A DNA stretch of 64,000 nucleotides from Apodemus sylvaticus (Eukaryota; Chordata; Mammalia; Rodentia; Muridae): positions 139,823,702 to 139,887,701 of the forward strand of contig NC_067495.1 of NCBI RefSeq assembly GCF_947179515.1, given 5' to 3'. A program made the translations under genes and the position numbers. Below the pieces are notes generated by a model, which was given only the letters and a program-made list of their open reading frames with translations, searched no databases and was not told the DNA's origin. Position 1 is the stretch's first letter; every line of letters begins with the position of its first letter. This document shows, piece by piece, positions 34,440 to 46,561 of this stretch.

Positions 34440-35884
34440 TAGTTTGTGGCTATTGTGAAAGGGGTCATTTCCCTAATTTCTTTCTCACCCTGCTTATCCT
34501 TTGAGTATAGGAAGGCCACTGATTTTCTTGAGTTGATTTTATAGCCTGCCACTTTGCTGAAGTTGTTTATCAGCTGTAGAAGCTCTCTAGTGGAGTTTTT
34601 TGGATCACTTAGGTAGACTATCATGTCATCTGCAAATAATGATAGTTTGGCTTCTTCCTTTCCAATTTGTATCGCTTTGACCTCCTTATGTTGTCAAATT
34701 GCCCGAGATAGTACCTCAAGTACAATATTGAAAAGATAAGGAGAAAGGGGGCAGCCTTGTCTGGTCCCTGATTTCAGTGGGATTGCTTCAAGTTTCTCTC
34801 CATTTAGTTTGATGCTGGCTACCGGTTTGCTGTATATTGCTTTTACTATGTTTAGGTATGGGCCTTGAATTCCTGTTCTCTCCAAGACTTTAAGCATGAA
34901 AGGATGCTGAATTTTGTCAAATGCTTTTTCAGCATCCAATGAAATGACCATGTGGTTTTGTTCTTTGAGTTTGTTTATGTAGTGGATTGTACTGATGGAT
35001 TTCCGTATATTGAACCAACCCTGCATTCCCGGGATAAAGCCTACTTGATCATGGTGGATGATCGTTTTGATGTTTTCTTGGATTCGGTTGGCAAGAATTT
35101 TATTGAGTATTTTTGCATCGATGTTCATAAGGGAAATTGGTCTGAAGTTCTCTTTCTTTGTTGGATCTCTGTGTGGCTTTGGTATCAGAGTAATTGTGGC
35201 TTCGTAGAAGGAATTGGGTAGTGTTCCTTCTGTTTCTATTTTGTGGAATAGTTTGAAGAGTATTGGTGTTAACTCTCCTTTGAAGGTCTGATAAAATTCT
35301 GCACTGAAACCATCTGGTCCTGTGCTTTTTTTGGTTGGAAGACTTTCTATGACTCCTTCTATTTCTTTAGGCATTATGGGACTGTTTAGATGGTCTAGTT
35401 GGTCCTGATTTAATTTTGGTATTTGGTATCTGTCAAGGAAATTGTCCATTTCCTCCAGATTCTCCAGTTGTGTTGAGTACAGGCTCTTGTAGTAGGATCT
35501 GATGATTTTTTGGATTTCCTCAGTTTCCGTTGTTATATCTCCCTTTTCATTTCTAAGTTTGTTAATTTGGATACTTTCTCTGTGCCCTTTGGTCAGTCTG
35601 GCTAAGGGTTTATCTATCTTGTTGATTTTCTCAAAGAACCAGCTCCTGGTTTTGTTGATTTTTTGTATGGTTCTCTTTGTTTCTACTTGATTGATTTCGG
35701 CCCTGAGTTTGATGATTTCCTGCCTTCTACTCCTCCTGGGTGAAATAGCTTCTTTTTGTTCTAGGGCTTTCAGGTGTGTCATTAAGCTGGTAATGTATGC
35801 TCTCTCCATTTTCTTTTTGGAGGCACTCAGGGCTATGAGTTTTCCTCTTAGCACTGCTTTCATTGTGTCCCATAGATTTGGGTA
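34440..35884 (-). pseudogene. L1-d ORF2, inverted part: well-preserved RT domain
   Basis: On the minus strand this part reads in one frame from YPNLWDTMKAVLRGK through GFIPGMQGW, AEKAFDKIQHPFM and SGTRQGCPLSPYLFN. The only interruption I see is a TGA at 34,694-34,696, where Arg/AGA is expected. The same frame then resumes through FADDMIVYLS (near 34,620-34,635) to TPFTIATN at the left end. The RT catalytic Asp pair is intact. The endonuclease is absent through 5' truncation. Because of the inversion it cannot join its own C-terminus. Confidence 0.88.
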
Positions 35885-37420
35885 CAGTATAAAGTATCTT
35901 GGGGTGACTCTTACCAAACATGTGAAAGATGTGTATGACAAGAACTTCAAGACTCTGAAGACTGAAATGGAAGAAGACCTCGAAAAATGGGAAAACCTCC
36001 CATGCTCATGGATCTGTAGAATCAATATAGTTAAAATGGCAATTTTGCCAAAAGCAATATACAGATTCAATGCAATACCCATCAAAATCCCAACTCAATT
36101 CTTCACAGACTTAGAAAGAGCAATTATCAAATTCATCTGGAACAACAAAAAACCCAGGATAGCTAAAACTATTCTCAGCAACAAAAGAAAATCTGTGGGA
36201 ATCAGTATCCCTGACCTCAAGCAATACTACAGAGCAATAGTGTTAAAAACTGCATGGTATTGGTACAGTGACAGGCAGGAGGATCAATGGAACAGGATTG
36301 AAGATCCAGAAATGAACCTACACACCTATGGCCACTTGATCCTCGACAAAGAGGCTGAAAACATCCAATGGAAAAAAGATAGCCTTTTCAACAAATGTTG
36401 TGCTGGTTCAACTGGAGATCAGCATGCAGAAGAATGCGAATTAATCCATCCTTGTCTCCTTGTACTAAGATCAAATCCAAATGGATCAAGGACCTCCACA
36501 TAAAGCCAGACACTGAAGATAATAGAAAAGAAACTGGGGAAGACCCTTGAGGACATCGGTACAGGGAGAAAGTTTCTGAACAGAACAGCAATAGCGTATG
36601 CTCTATGAGCAAGAATTGACAAATGGGACCTCATAAAATTACAAAGTTTCTGTAAGGCAAAGGACACCATCAAGAGGACAAATCGGCAACCAACAAATTG
36701 GGAAAAGATCTTCACCAATCCTACATCAGACAGAGGGCTAATATCCAATATATATAAAGAACTCAAGAAGTTAGACTCCAGAAAACCGAACAACCCTATT
36801 AAAAAATGGGGTACAGAGTTAAACAAAGAATTCTCACCTGAAGAACTTTGGATGGCGGAGAAGCATCTTAAAAAATGCTCAACTTCATTAGTCATTAGGG
36901 AAATGCAAATCAAAACAACCCTGAGATTTCATCTTACACCAGTCAGAATGGCTAAGATTAAAAATTCAGGAGACAGCAGGTGTTGGAGAGGGTGTGGAGA
37001 AAGAGGAACACTCCTCCACTGCTGGTGGGGTTGCAAATTGGTACAACCACTCTGGAAATCAGTCTGGCGGTTCCTCCGAAAACTGGGCACCTCACTTCCA
37101 GAAGATCCTGCTATACCACTCCTGGGCATATACCCAGAAGATTCCCCACCATGTAATAAGGATACATGCTCTACTATGTTCATAGCAGCCCTATTTATAA
37201 TTGCCAGATGCTGAAAAGAACCCAGGTATCCCTCAACAGAAGAGTGGATGCAAAAAATGTGGTATATCTACACAATGGAGTACTATTCAGCCATTAGAAA
37301 CAATGAATTCATAAAATTCTTAGGCAAATGGATGGAGCTAGAGAACATCATACTAAGTGAGGTAACCCAGACTCAAAAGGTGAATCATGGTATGCACTCA
37401 CTAATAAGTGGATATTAAGC
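35885..37420 (+). pseudogene. L1-d ORF2, direct part: thumb to Cys-rich C-terminus
   Basis: Open from SIKYLGVTLTKHVKDVYD (35,886) to SLFNK (~36,395). There an insertion of about two bases (acaaatgttgtgctgg where acaaatggtgctgg is usual) shifts the frame. Later frames recover recognisable text, including the Cys-rich region KKCSTSLVIREMQIKTTLRF (36,870-36,925) and CGERGTLLHCWWGCK (~36,995-37,040), up to the ISGY-type end at ~37,420. Non-functional because of the inversion and the frameshift. Confidence 0.88.
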
Positions 37421-38087
37421 TAGAAAACTGGAATACCCAAACCATAATCCACACATCAAATGAGGTACAAGAAGAAAGGAGGAGTGGCCCCTGGTTCTGG
37501 AAAGACTCAGTGAAATAGTATTCGGCCAAACCACAACGGGGAAGTGGGAAGGGGTGGGTGGGAGGACAGGGAAAGAGAAGGGGGCTTACGGGACTTTCGG
37601 GGAGTGGGGGGCTAGAAAAGGGGAAATCATTTAAAATGTAAATAAATTATATCGAATAAAAAAATTTAAAAAAAAAGAAACAATGAATTCATGAAATTCT
37701 TAGACAAATGGATGGAACTGGAGAACATCATCCTAAGTGAGGTAACGCAGTCTCAAAAGATCCATCATGGTATGCACTCACTAATAAGTGGATATTAACC
37801 TAGAACCTTGGAATACCCAAGACACACTGCACATATCAAATGATGGCCAAGAAGAAGGAAGGAGTGGCCTCGGTCCTGGAAAAGCTCAGTGCAGCAGTAT
37901 CAGGGAATACCAGAACAGGGACATGGTAAGAAGTGGATTGGGGAACATGGGGAGGGAAGAGGTTTTATGGGACTTTCAGGGAGGGGCGGGACCCAGGAAA
38001 GGGAAACTCACTTGAAATGTAAATAAAGATTATATCAAATAAAAAGACAATATAAAAATGTTAAAAAAAAAAAAAAAGAAAATCAGA

Positions 38088-39656
38088 AAAGGCAAATTTC
38101 TCCAATGGGTCCACACTGGAAAAAGAAACAAAGAGATCTTGCAAATGCCCCAACCCCCAACAAATCTTTTTTCTAGACCTCCAGGTGAGATTAACATTTA
38201 AAGGCCCAAAATGCTGTCTGAGTCAATGTGATTTCCTGCTCAAACCTGATCTATAATTACCTGGGATTCAGTTTTATTCTGTAAGATGTTCTGAAAGGAT
38301 GTTAGATACAAGTTCCTCCTCTTGCTGGGATGGGATATTTTCATTCTTCGAAGCATGATTCATCTGGAGAAATTTTAATTCCTTCGGAGTCCATAGTTTC
38401 AATAGTCTGATAATCAGATTGAGAGAAACAATTGTATAGCCAACATACATTTTTCTTGTTAAATGTTTTAAGTATTCATCTTTTGCTGTTCCAGTTTTTT
38501 TCTGTAATCTTTACAAAATATTTTGCCTTTCTACATGTTTGTTAAATTACAATGAATTTTTTATTTAAACTACAATCAATAAATGTTGACCTAATTATTT
38601 TCAAATCCTACAAAGAAATAATAACAAGTATGGGTCAAGGTTGCAAGATTTCAGTCCTAAGGAAATCCACATTATTTTATCTGTTTATTGCTTAACAAAA
38701 ATCTCTATAGTACATCATTCAAGCACTGCTAGGTCAAGCAGTTGTTTTCCGCTAAGCTTCTGCTTTGTGATGTTGCTGCAATGAGAATATCATTATTGGT
38801 GCTATAAAAACTCACCTAGATAAGAGGTCATAAGACACTAGTGATTCAGTCACTGCTAAGAATGTTTTGTTTTCTATTATATTTTTCTTATGCCCAAGAT
38901 TACTATGTAGTCCATATTTTAGAGAAGAAAGCATTCAAAATATAAAATATGACATAGCACTAGAGCTCAATGTATATGTACAAATATAAGTTATGTGATT
39001 ATTTAAATGTACATTATGTACCAATAGATAGCAATAAATGATAAGTATGGAGAACTAAGATTATAAATAGATTGCACCTTGTTCATTTGTAAAATTAATT
39101 TTGTTTTGAAATAGAGGTATTCTCAAGGAAGCTACAGTTTGCCCCTACTCCAACCCTTATTTTAGTTATATAAAATAAACTCAAAGTTAGGTGCTTAAGT
39201 AATCACAAGGCAAGTTCATATGACTCACCAATATGCAAGGACTTCATAATGCAAGGGATGTTCATTAATATATATGATTCTTAATTTTTCATATTTCATT
39301 GGCTAAGTCATAGTGCTTAGGTTAAGTGTATGTCCAAGTATGTATTTTAGAAAGAGAGTAAACATATAATTTGCTGAGCTCAGTAATATGGATTTTAATG
39401 CCCAGTATGGGTAAAGACAGTCCAATCACTATAGGCAATGAAGAGAACAGAAATCAGAGGAAGGAAGATTTTTCTCTTTCTAAACAACTTCTAGAGATGG
39501 CAACCTCTCATGCCCATAGATTAATATGTACTCCCAATAACACACCTATGTCTTAGACTTTTAAACTTGCGCTATAATTACATTTGAATACCTAGAACTC
39601 ACATATAACACAAAGTAATGGTTAAAAAATGTTCATATCTATTGGTTGAAAGATAA
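38088..39656. other. AT-rich DNA, nothing recognised
   Basis: Unique-looking sequence between two L1 blocks. I see no coding or structural feature. Confidence 0.55.
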
Positions 39657-40973
39657 CAACAAACTTTTTTCTATTTTTTTATTAATTGATTTTATACACT
39701 TCATTTTTTATCCCCCACCTCACCAACCCCTTTTCTCCCTCTGACTGTTCCACATCTCATACCTCCTTCCCTCCCCCTCTTTCCATGTGAATATTCCCAC
39801 CCCACCCCACCTGACCTCTAAACTCCCTGGGGCCTCCAGTCTCTTGAGGGTTAGAGGCATCATCTCTGAATGAACACAGACCTGGCAGTCCTCTACTGTA
39901 TGTGTGTTGGGGGCCTTATATCAGCACCAGCTGTATGCTGCCTGTATGATGGTCCAGTGTTTGAAAGATCCCAAGGGACCAGACTATGGAGACTGCTGGT
40001 CCTCCTACAGGGTTGCCCTCAGCTTCTTCCAGCCTTCCCTAATTCAACAGCATGTGTCAGCTGCTTCTGTCCATTGGGTGAGTGCAAATATCTGCATCTG
40101 ACTCTTTCAGCTGCTTGTTGGGTCTTCCTGAATGCTGTCATGCTAGGTCCCTTTTTGTGATGTTCCATAGCCTTAGTCATAGTATCAGGACGTGGGACCT
40201 CCCCTTGAGCTGCATCCCACTTTAAGCCTTTCACTGGACCTTCTTTTCTTTGTGCTCCTTTCCATTTCCATCCCTGTAATTCTTTCAGACAGGAACAATT
40301 ATAGGTCAAAGTTATGACTGTGGGATGGCCCTCCTCTCCCTCATTTGCTGCTCTGTCTTCCTGCTGGAAGTAGGCTCCATAAGTTCCCTCTGCCTACTGT
40401 CAGGCATTTCATCTAAGGTCTCTCCCTTTAGTCCTGATAAGTCTCTCACCTCCCAGGTCTCTGGTACATTCTGGAGGGAACCCCCAACCTCCTTCCTATC
40501 TACTGAGGTTGCCTGTTTCCATTCATTCTGATGGGCCTCAAGGCTTCAGTCATTTTCCCTCCCCCATGTCAGATCAGGTTCTGCTCTGCCCCCTCTTCCC
40601 CTCTCCCCAACCCCATCTACTTTCCCTCCCAGGCCCCTCCCTCCTGCCCCACAACCTAGATGTTCCATGACAGAAAATGGATACAGAAAATGGTTCATTT
40701 ACACAATGGAATACTACTCAGCTATTAAGAATGAGGACATCATGTGTTTTAAAGGCAAATGGATGGAACTAGATATTATCATTCTGAGTTAGGTAACTCA
40801 GACCCAAAAGGACAAGCATGTTATGTAGTCACTAATAAATGGATATTAGCCAAAAAAAAAAGTACAGAGTACCCAAGATACAGTCCACAAAACTCAAAAA
40901 GGCTCAACATGCTGAAGGGCCCAAGTGAGGATGCCTCAGTCCCTCTTGGGAGGGAGGAGAAACCAACAAACTT
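39657..40973 (-). mobile_element. Twin-primed Lx-type L1, minus strand
   Basis: A 10-bp duplication caacaaactt at 39,657-39,666 and 40,964-40,973. 39,667 to ~40,660 is an Lx-type 3'UTR on the minus strand (T-rich tail; landmarks ctggggcctccag, gagactgctggtcctcctac, cattggtgtgagt-like, ctgtgggatgg). ~40,661-40,963 is plus-strand ORF2 C-terminus (caatggaatactactcagc) and the start of the 3'UTR (gatgcctcagtccctcttgg). Undoing the inversion restores the L1 order. Divergence is clearly higher than in the L1s at 30.9-38 kb, so this is an older twin-priming event. Confidence 0.85.
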
Positions 40974-41154
40974 AAAGGAGATTAACATGTCTTTGAAAAT
41001 AATGCAAAATAGAATTAATGTGTCTTTGTATCTTTCTGGTATATAACAAAAGACTGTAATCCATAAATACATACTCATTTTTAAATCAAAATAAATGCTT
41101 TATAGTACAGCTTAAGGTAATTCTTGAGGATTGTGATTCCTCAAGATGCTCTTT

Positions 41155-41390
41155 TATTGTTGATGATTGTTTGAACTATCATGGTTTTTGTTGTTGTTGT
41201 TGTTGTTTTGCCATATAATGTTGAGAATTGCTTTTTCAAGATCTGTAAAATTTTATGCTGGAATTTTGATGAGAAGTGAAGTGAATTTGTATACTGCTTT
41301 TGGTAAGATGGCCATTTCACTGTGTTAATCCTACCAATTCTTTACCTAGGAAATGAGCATAGGAAATCTTTACAACTTCTCAATGTTGGT
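41155..41390 (-). mobile_element. Old L1 ORF2 fragment
   Basis: Antisense ORF2 thumb-region text: tgttgagaattgctttttc, tggaattttgatgagaagtg, cttttggtaagatggccat, gttaatcctaccaattc. Includes a (GTT)n tract near 41,188-41,208. No frame. Confidence 0.75.
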
Positions 41391-42429
41391 ATCAATACCT
41401 GTGACACCTGTGGCATTACATAGGTGACAGTGCGACCTATATGCCTGTTGCCAAGGCAATAGCCACCACATTCCCAGAGTTCACTGGGCTCACCTTTACC
41501 TGCGACCACATCACCATCTGTATGTATGGGAATATTGCCCCCCCTCTGTCCTCTAAATGAATAGGAAATGTTTTTCCCTATTAAATTGAGTTTTGTAGGG
41601 TATTTTAGTGCATGAGAAGTGATATGACCACAAATTTGATACTTTCCCAGAAGAAATACATGGACAGTGGAGGTTATTTGAAGTTCTGTATTTATAGGAA
41701 TTATATGCAGGACTTGTATGAAATCAAAATATGAGAACTCCTGTTCATACATTATTAAGAATTTCAAGACAGTGATAGCAGAATATCAAATGAGAAGTAG
41801 AAACTTTTTCAGCATTAGTCTTTATAGGACTTAACAAGCTCTTTTCTACAAAGAAGGCTGTATTGCATTAGAAGAAAACTATTTACATACAAAATAAGAA
41901 TGGACAAGTTGAGATAGCTATATAAAGCATTAGTGCTAGATCAATTAATTCATAGCATAAAGAAGCAGATATCATGATAACATAAAAAAATGTATACTCC
42001 CAAAACCCTTCAACAAAGGATTGCTTGTGGGAGAAGTGTTCCTACTTGGTGCTAGCCATAAATTTTCATAAGAAATATGATAAATATTTTGGCTGAAAGA
42101 ACATATCATCATATCTTAACCAGAATTACATAGCATGTCAATGTATAACTTTCCTGAGACATTGAATATCCTGAGATGATGGTATTCATTGCTTCAAATA
42201 TGATGAATATGATCCCAGTAGACATAGAAGTCAACAGACATTATCTCAAATTTACTATAGGTTGGGACCTAAATGAATATCAGACATCTATCTGGGAGAA
42301 AATATGTAATTTTGAAATTAGAATTGATTTTGACTGCTTGTTTGCTATCTATTCAATATAAACCCTTTTATTCCCCAAGTTCAGGTAAACAAATAGTAAA
42401 ACAAATATAAACTATCAGTTTAAATATAT
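41391..42429. other. No recognised element
   Basis: The first 160 bp (41,400-41,560) are GC-richer and look repeat-like (gccaaggcaatagccacca), but I cannot name them. The rest is AT-rich and featureless. Confidence 0.45.
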
Positions 42430-42677
42430 ATGCTTTTATTGGCTGACAGAGAACTCAATATATGTATATGCATGTGTATGTGTATGTATATGATGTATAT
42501 GTGTATGTGTATATGATTTTAATGTATATGTATATGATATATGTATGTGATTGTATATGTATATGATGGTAATGTATATGATATGTGTATGTGATCTATT
42601 AATTCATGATATATGAATATGTATATATTACATGAGCATATGTATTATATATATATATGTATATATATATGTATATA

Positions 42678-42740
<63 letters not shown>
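42430..42740. repeat. Compound (TATG/TA)n microsatellite
   Basis: Irregular tatg/tatatg repeats from 42,450 give way to a nearly pure (TA)n run at 42,645-42,739, ending tatataatcatgc. The run is self-complementary and should be strongly length-variable. Confidence 0.95.
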
Positions 42741-42741
<1 letters not shown>

Positions 42742-44340
42742 CATGCATTATGTTGAAAAACCAGTAGGTTTATGAGTTTCCAGAAATATGATTTTACAAA
42801 TTCACTACTGGATATATTCAAACAGATGATGAAGAATCACATGCTGCTTACTATTATAATGGATTTTACTTAGAATAAATGTGAAAAGTGGAAGCTTCGA
42901 TTCATTTTAAATTGAATGTTTATTGATTCTGTTAATGCACTATCAATTAACTGAATTAAAACATGTTCTGCAAAAATATTTGTGCTCATTAGCTGTGTAT
43001 TGCTAATTCTATGTTTTTGTTTGAAATACCATTTTATGTTTTCTTCCTTTCACTCTTAACTGATGGTAGTGCCAAGTTCCATGTTTTCTTCCAGAACTTC
43101 TCATTTCCAGACTTCTGCCAAGAGGTATTTAGTTGTTCTTATGAAAAACTGTATAAATCCTCAAGAAATTTTAGCTTCTGTAATTCATCTCTTACCTTAC
43201 TTACATTCATTAGTTGGTACATTATCTTCTTTGGGAAGAGTGCTTTTTTTGTAATATCTATCCAGTGTTCTTGGTAGGGAAAATGATGTATAAATATTTA
43301 ACTTTTTGAAATTTGTTCTAATAAAGCATTTGTTATACCAAGACTAGGTTTTGAACATAGATTTGTATATGAGGACTGGATAACATTTTCTTTACTTCAT
43401 ATTAAATTTGTTAAATTTACTTTTTCTGAATGTGTCTCTGTTGCTCACCTGATAAATTTAGACAATGCTTTGCCATTTTTACTGTTATTCGTCCTATGTT
43501 GGACAATGTACTCAAAAAATAGTGCCTTACACAGAGTAATTGAGCAACAATTATCAAATTCTTTTAATTCTGTGAAGCCTTGGTCCCAGCTGTCTTCTTT
43601 CAGTTCTTAGACAGATAATAGAAGATGTTCCATAGAAAGAGAAAGTTCTCAGTTGTTCATGTCAGAGATGGGAGAAATAGAACATAAATTATTCTCAGAA
43701 TAAACAAAAGTTAATGTTGATACAAGATTTGCTCAGGCTTGATATCCATTATAAAAAAATATCAGGAACCTGATTCTCAATAATATTTAATATTTTTAAA
43801 ATTTTCTAAGGATTTCTAATTAGCTATATAAGATTGGTTTTCAAAACACATCCCTTGAAACATATTTTAAGACAAAATAAAATTTAAATAGCAGTTTTCA
43901 GTGAATCCCATTCATTTTTCTCATATTCCTTGTACTGTAATTTCAATTTCTTGATAAATCTTTTCTAATATTGTCATTGTCTACTCTGTCATTGGAGATA
44001 TATGGTCATATAGTTAGAGGGCACAGGCATCAATGACAATGACACTGTGAACCTCAGTGACTGATAGTACACAGGTCTTCATATACCTCTATTATTATTG
44101 TGAGTTAATCAGGAATGTACTATGTGGCTTTGCGGTACATAGTACTTGAAGCCAAAGAATTTTCTACCTTTTTATGAGGATAAATTGAAATATGATGATG
44201 TATACATATTCTATAAGTATTCAGAAAGGAAACATTCTTTCCTGATTAAAGTCAATCACTTGACTGTATCTATCTTTAAGAAAAAGTAAAAACTTACCAA
44301 CTACCTAGAAGGAGAATAACATTGTGAATTTCTTTTTATA
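42741..44340. other. AT-rich DNA, nothing recognised
   Basis: Short ORFs such as 43,011-43,277 are Phe/Ser-rich translations of T-rich DNA with no family signal. Confidence 0.5.
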
Positions 44341-45270
44341 ATATTGCATAATAATTTTATTGATTATTTGGGAATCTCTTATCAGGAACCCCAATAATAT
44401 TCATTTCCACACTTATTTCCAAGTCTTTTCATGTCTGTTCCCCTATTTCCTCCCAAAGACATAAAGACCCACTAGTACATTTTGTGTTATTTATATACTA
44501 ATTGGAGCATAAGCACATCCTCAGTGGCCTAAGCCTTAAACAGAACTGAGTCATCCTCTTCCTGCACTCCTGGAAGAAGCCATCAATAACTGAAAGAGCT
44601 ACAATTTATCATTTCCATTATACTTTTCCCTTTGATTGCTTCCTGTATAGGCTGCTACTTTTAGGGGGGTGTTAGGGGTTCAGATCAAGTTAAGTATTGT
44701 CACAAAATCCTTCCAATGCCCCTCTTTCTCAACTACACATCCTCAATCATTGATATTACTGTGACAGTAGCTTCCTCCCTCTTCACAGTCAGCTTAAGCC
44801 TGGACCATGGGCTTCCACAGGGTTTCTGTCAATAGCAGGAACAAGAAACACAGTCTCCTGCTGCAGTAGGCCTAAGGACCTAGTCAAACCCCTCAATGGC
44901 AACACAGCCCACGTACAGCAGCATGGCTTCAGGCTGCAACAAAGACCACAAACATCTGCATGGCTTTTGGTTGTAGCATGGGCCACAGACAATAACAACA
45001 AACCTTGGCTGCAGCCAAACTGTGGACCCAGACATGTTACTTGGCAGCAAAACAGACCTGGACATAATCACGGCCTCCAGTGGCTACTCAATCCACTGAC
45101 ATCCGTATGATGTCATCCGTATGATCCCAATGGCAACACAGCCTGTGCATATCAACATGGTCATGGATATCTGCATGGCCTTTGACTTGACAGTAGTACA
45201 TACCACAGACAGCAGCAGAGTTTCAGCTCTCAGACATGGTCCATCATGGCAGAGTAGAGTACATTCTGAA
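44340..45270. repeat. Degenerate repeat with reiterated 'ccacagacat..catggc' motif
   Basis: 44,340-44,760 is a T/C-rich lead (gggaatctcttatcagg, caataatattcatttcc, ctgggagaagccatcaa-like). 44,760-45,260 contains many imperfect ~35-45 bp reiterations built on gcaacac/gcagcatggc, accacagacat and catctgcatggc. I recognise this arrangement as a dispersed rodent repeat but cannot give its family. A small duplication, catccgtatga, sits at 45,100-45,123. No coding potential. Confidence 0.5.
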
Positions 45271-45567
45271 CTCTCATAGCCTCAGCTCAGACCACTTGTA
45301 TCAGCCTGTTCCATACATACTACTGTATCAACCCCAATAGTTCTGGTTCTGCTTTTCTCCACTGCACATGATCCACTCTATTTTACTATTTTTTCCATCT
45401 CTCAGTTATGTATTTGTTCATCATATTAGTGAAGAACAGGAAAGAAAGGAGTCTGACCATGGTGGATTATGACCTTAATAACAACACCAACTGTCCATAA
45501 TTTTGAAGGTGTATCATCTATTGTACTAGAGTTTCTTAGATATTCTTTTCCTTGGACAATTAAATTG

Positions 45568-45945
45568 GGGAAGGATAGAAGGAGCTGAAGGAGACTGCAA
45601 CCCTATAGGAGGAATAATATCAACCAACCAGACCTCCCTCAGAGCTCCAAGGGTCAAAACCACCAACCAAAAAGTATATGCATGGAGGAATCCATGGCTC
45701 CATGTATAGTAGAAGCTGGATTTATCTCACATCAAAGGGAGAGGAAGCCCTTGCTTGTGGGGAGGTTTGATGTCCAGCATAGGGGATTCTAGAGCTGTGA
45801 GGAGGGAGTGGGTAAGTGAGTAGAGGAGCAACCTCATAGAGGCAAAGGGGATAGGGAAGAGAGGGGATGGGATGGGGGAGGTTGTAGTGGGGTAACTGGG
45901 AAGGGGGAAATAATTTCAAATGTAAATAAATAAAATGATTAATAA
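45568..45945 (+). mobile_element. 5'-truncated L1 3'UTR
   Basis: Starts gaaggagctgaaggagactg and continues ccctataggaggaataatat, agagctccaagggtc and the polypurine gggatgggatgggggagg, ending aaatgtaaataaataaaatg. It is an older sub-family than the 33-37 kb copies. Target duplication not resolved. Confidence 0.82.
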
Positions 45946-45967
45946 ATTTTCTCTCTCCTACACATAT

Positions 45968-45973
<6 letters not shown>

Positions 45974-46010
<37 letters not shown>
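45974..46010. repeat. (CA)n microsatellite
   Basis: About 18 CA units just 3' of the L1 tail. Confidence 0.98.
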
Positions 46011-46014
<4 letters not shown>

Positions 46015-46561
46015 TTTGAACCCTGTAATACTAATATAACTAGGTCAGGAGGGACATGCAATAAATGACAGAGACATAGCCTTCACAACAAGTGAAGTTT
46101 GGGATATTAAATTCCTTATATATAAAAATAATTAAAATCTTCAACAGATATATCTTGTATTATTATTTTCAAAAATATAACAAATGGAATAAGCACAATT
46201 TCTGAGTAGTAATAAATTTAGTAATTTTATTCAACATTCCTTAAAACATTCTAAACGTTCTAAACTCTAAAAGGAGTTCTAAAATTTAGGATAATAACAT
46301 GACCTCTTCTACTTTAAAATTCAAAGCACTAAATCCAAACTTGAGTTATTAGAGTCAGAAAGCAACTTAAAATGATTCCTTTTACATTTGTCTCAAACTC
46401 TCTACCATTTCAATTGATTTGACAATAACAACAGGTATGTTGTATCCGTCATTATAAGGAAACACATTTATTTTTTCAACAAGAAAATATTTTTGGAAAT
46501 TTAAATGTTGACTAATAGGATGTCAGCGAGAATCAGAAAGTATGGGAACTCACTATATTTT

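Larger units (their letters stand above)
34428..37680 (+). mobile_element. L1-d: 3.2-kb twin-primed L1
   Basis: Flanked by aaaaaaaagaaa at 34,428-34,439 and 37,669-37,680. 34,440-35,884 is ORF2 in reverse (late endonuclease/linker through RT). 35,885 onward is ORF2 in forward orientation from SIKYLGVTLT to the end (stop ~37,420), then the 3'UTR and A tail (~37,668). The inverted part ends in TPFTIATN and the direct part begins SIKYLG, which are consecutive in ORF2p, so essentially nothing was lost at the inversion point. The insertion went into the A-rich end of the older nest. Confidence 0.94.
32427..38087 (+). mobile_element. Outer twin-primed L1 (L1-a) holding three nested L1 insertions
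   Basis: The outer duplication gaaaatcaga lies at 32,427-32,436 and 38,078-38,087. L1-a consists of an inverted ORF2 C-terminal piece (32,437-32,738), a 26-bp direct piece (32,739-32,764, ...ggagcactattcagccat) and its continuation at 37,678-38,075 (agaaacaatgaattcatg..., ORF2 end, 3'UTR, A tail). The text on either side of the 4.9-kb interruption is exactly consecutive in L1, which shows that everything between was inserted later. All parts are non-coding today. Confidence 0.88.

Noticed and set aside
45101..45124. atccgtatga repeat as a target-site duplication
   Set aside because: The two copies are almost adjacent and enclose no element. More likely slippage inside the degenerate repeat.
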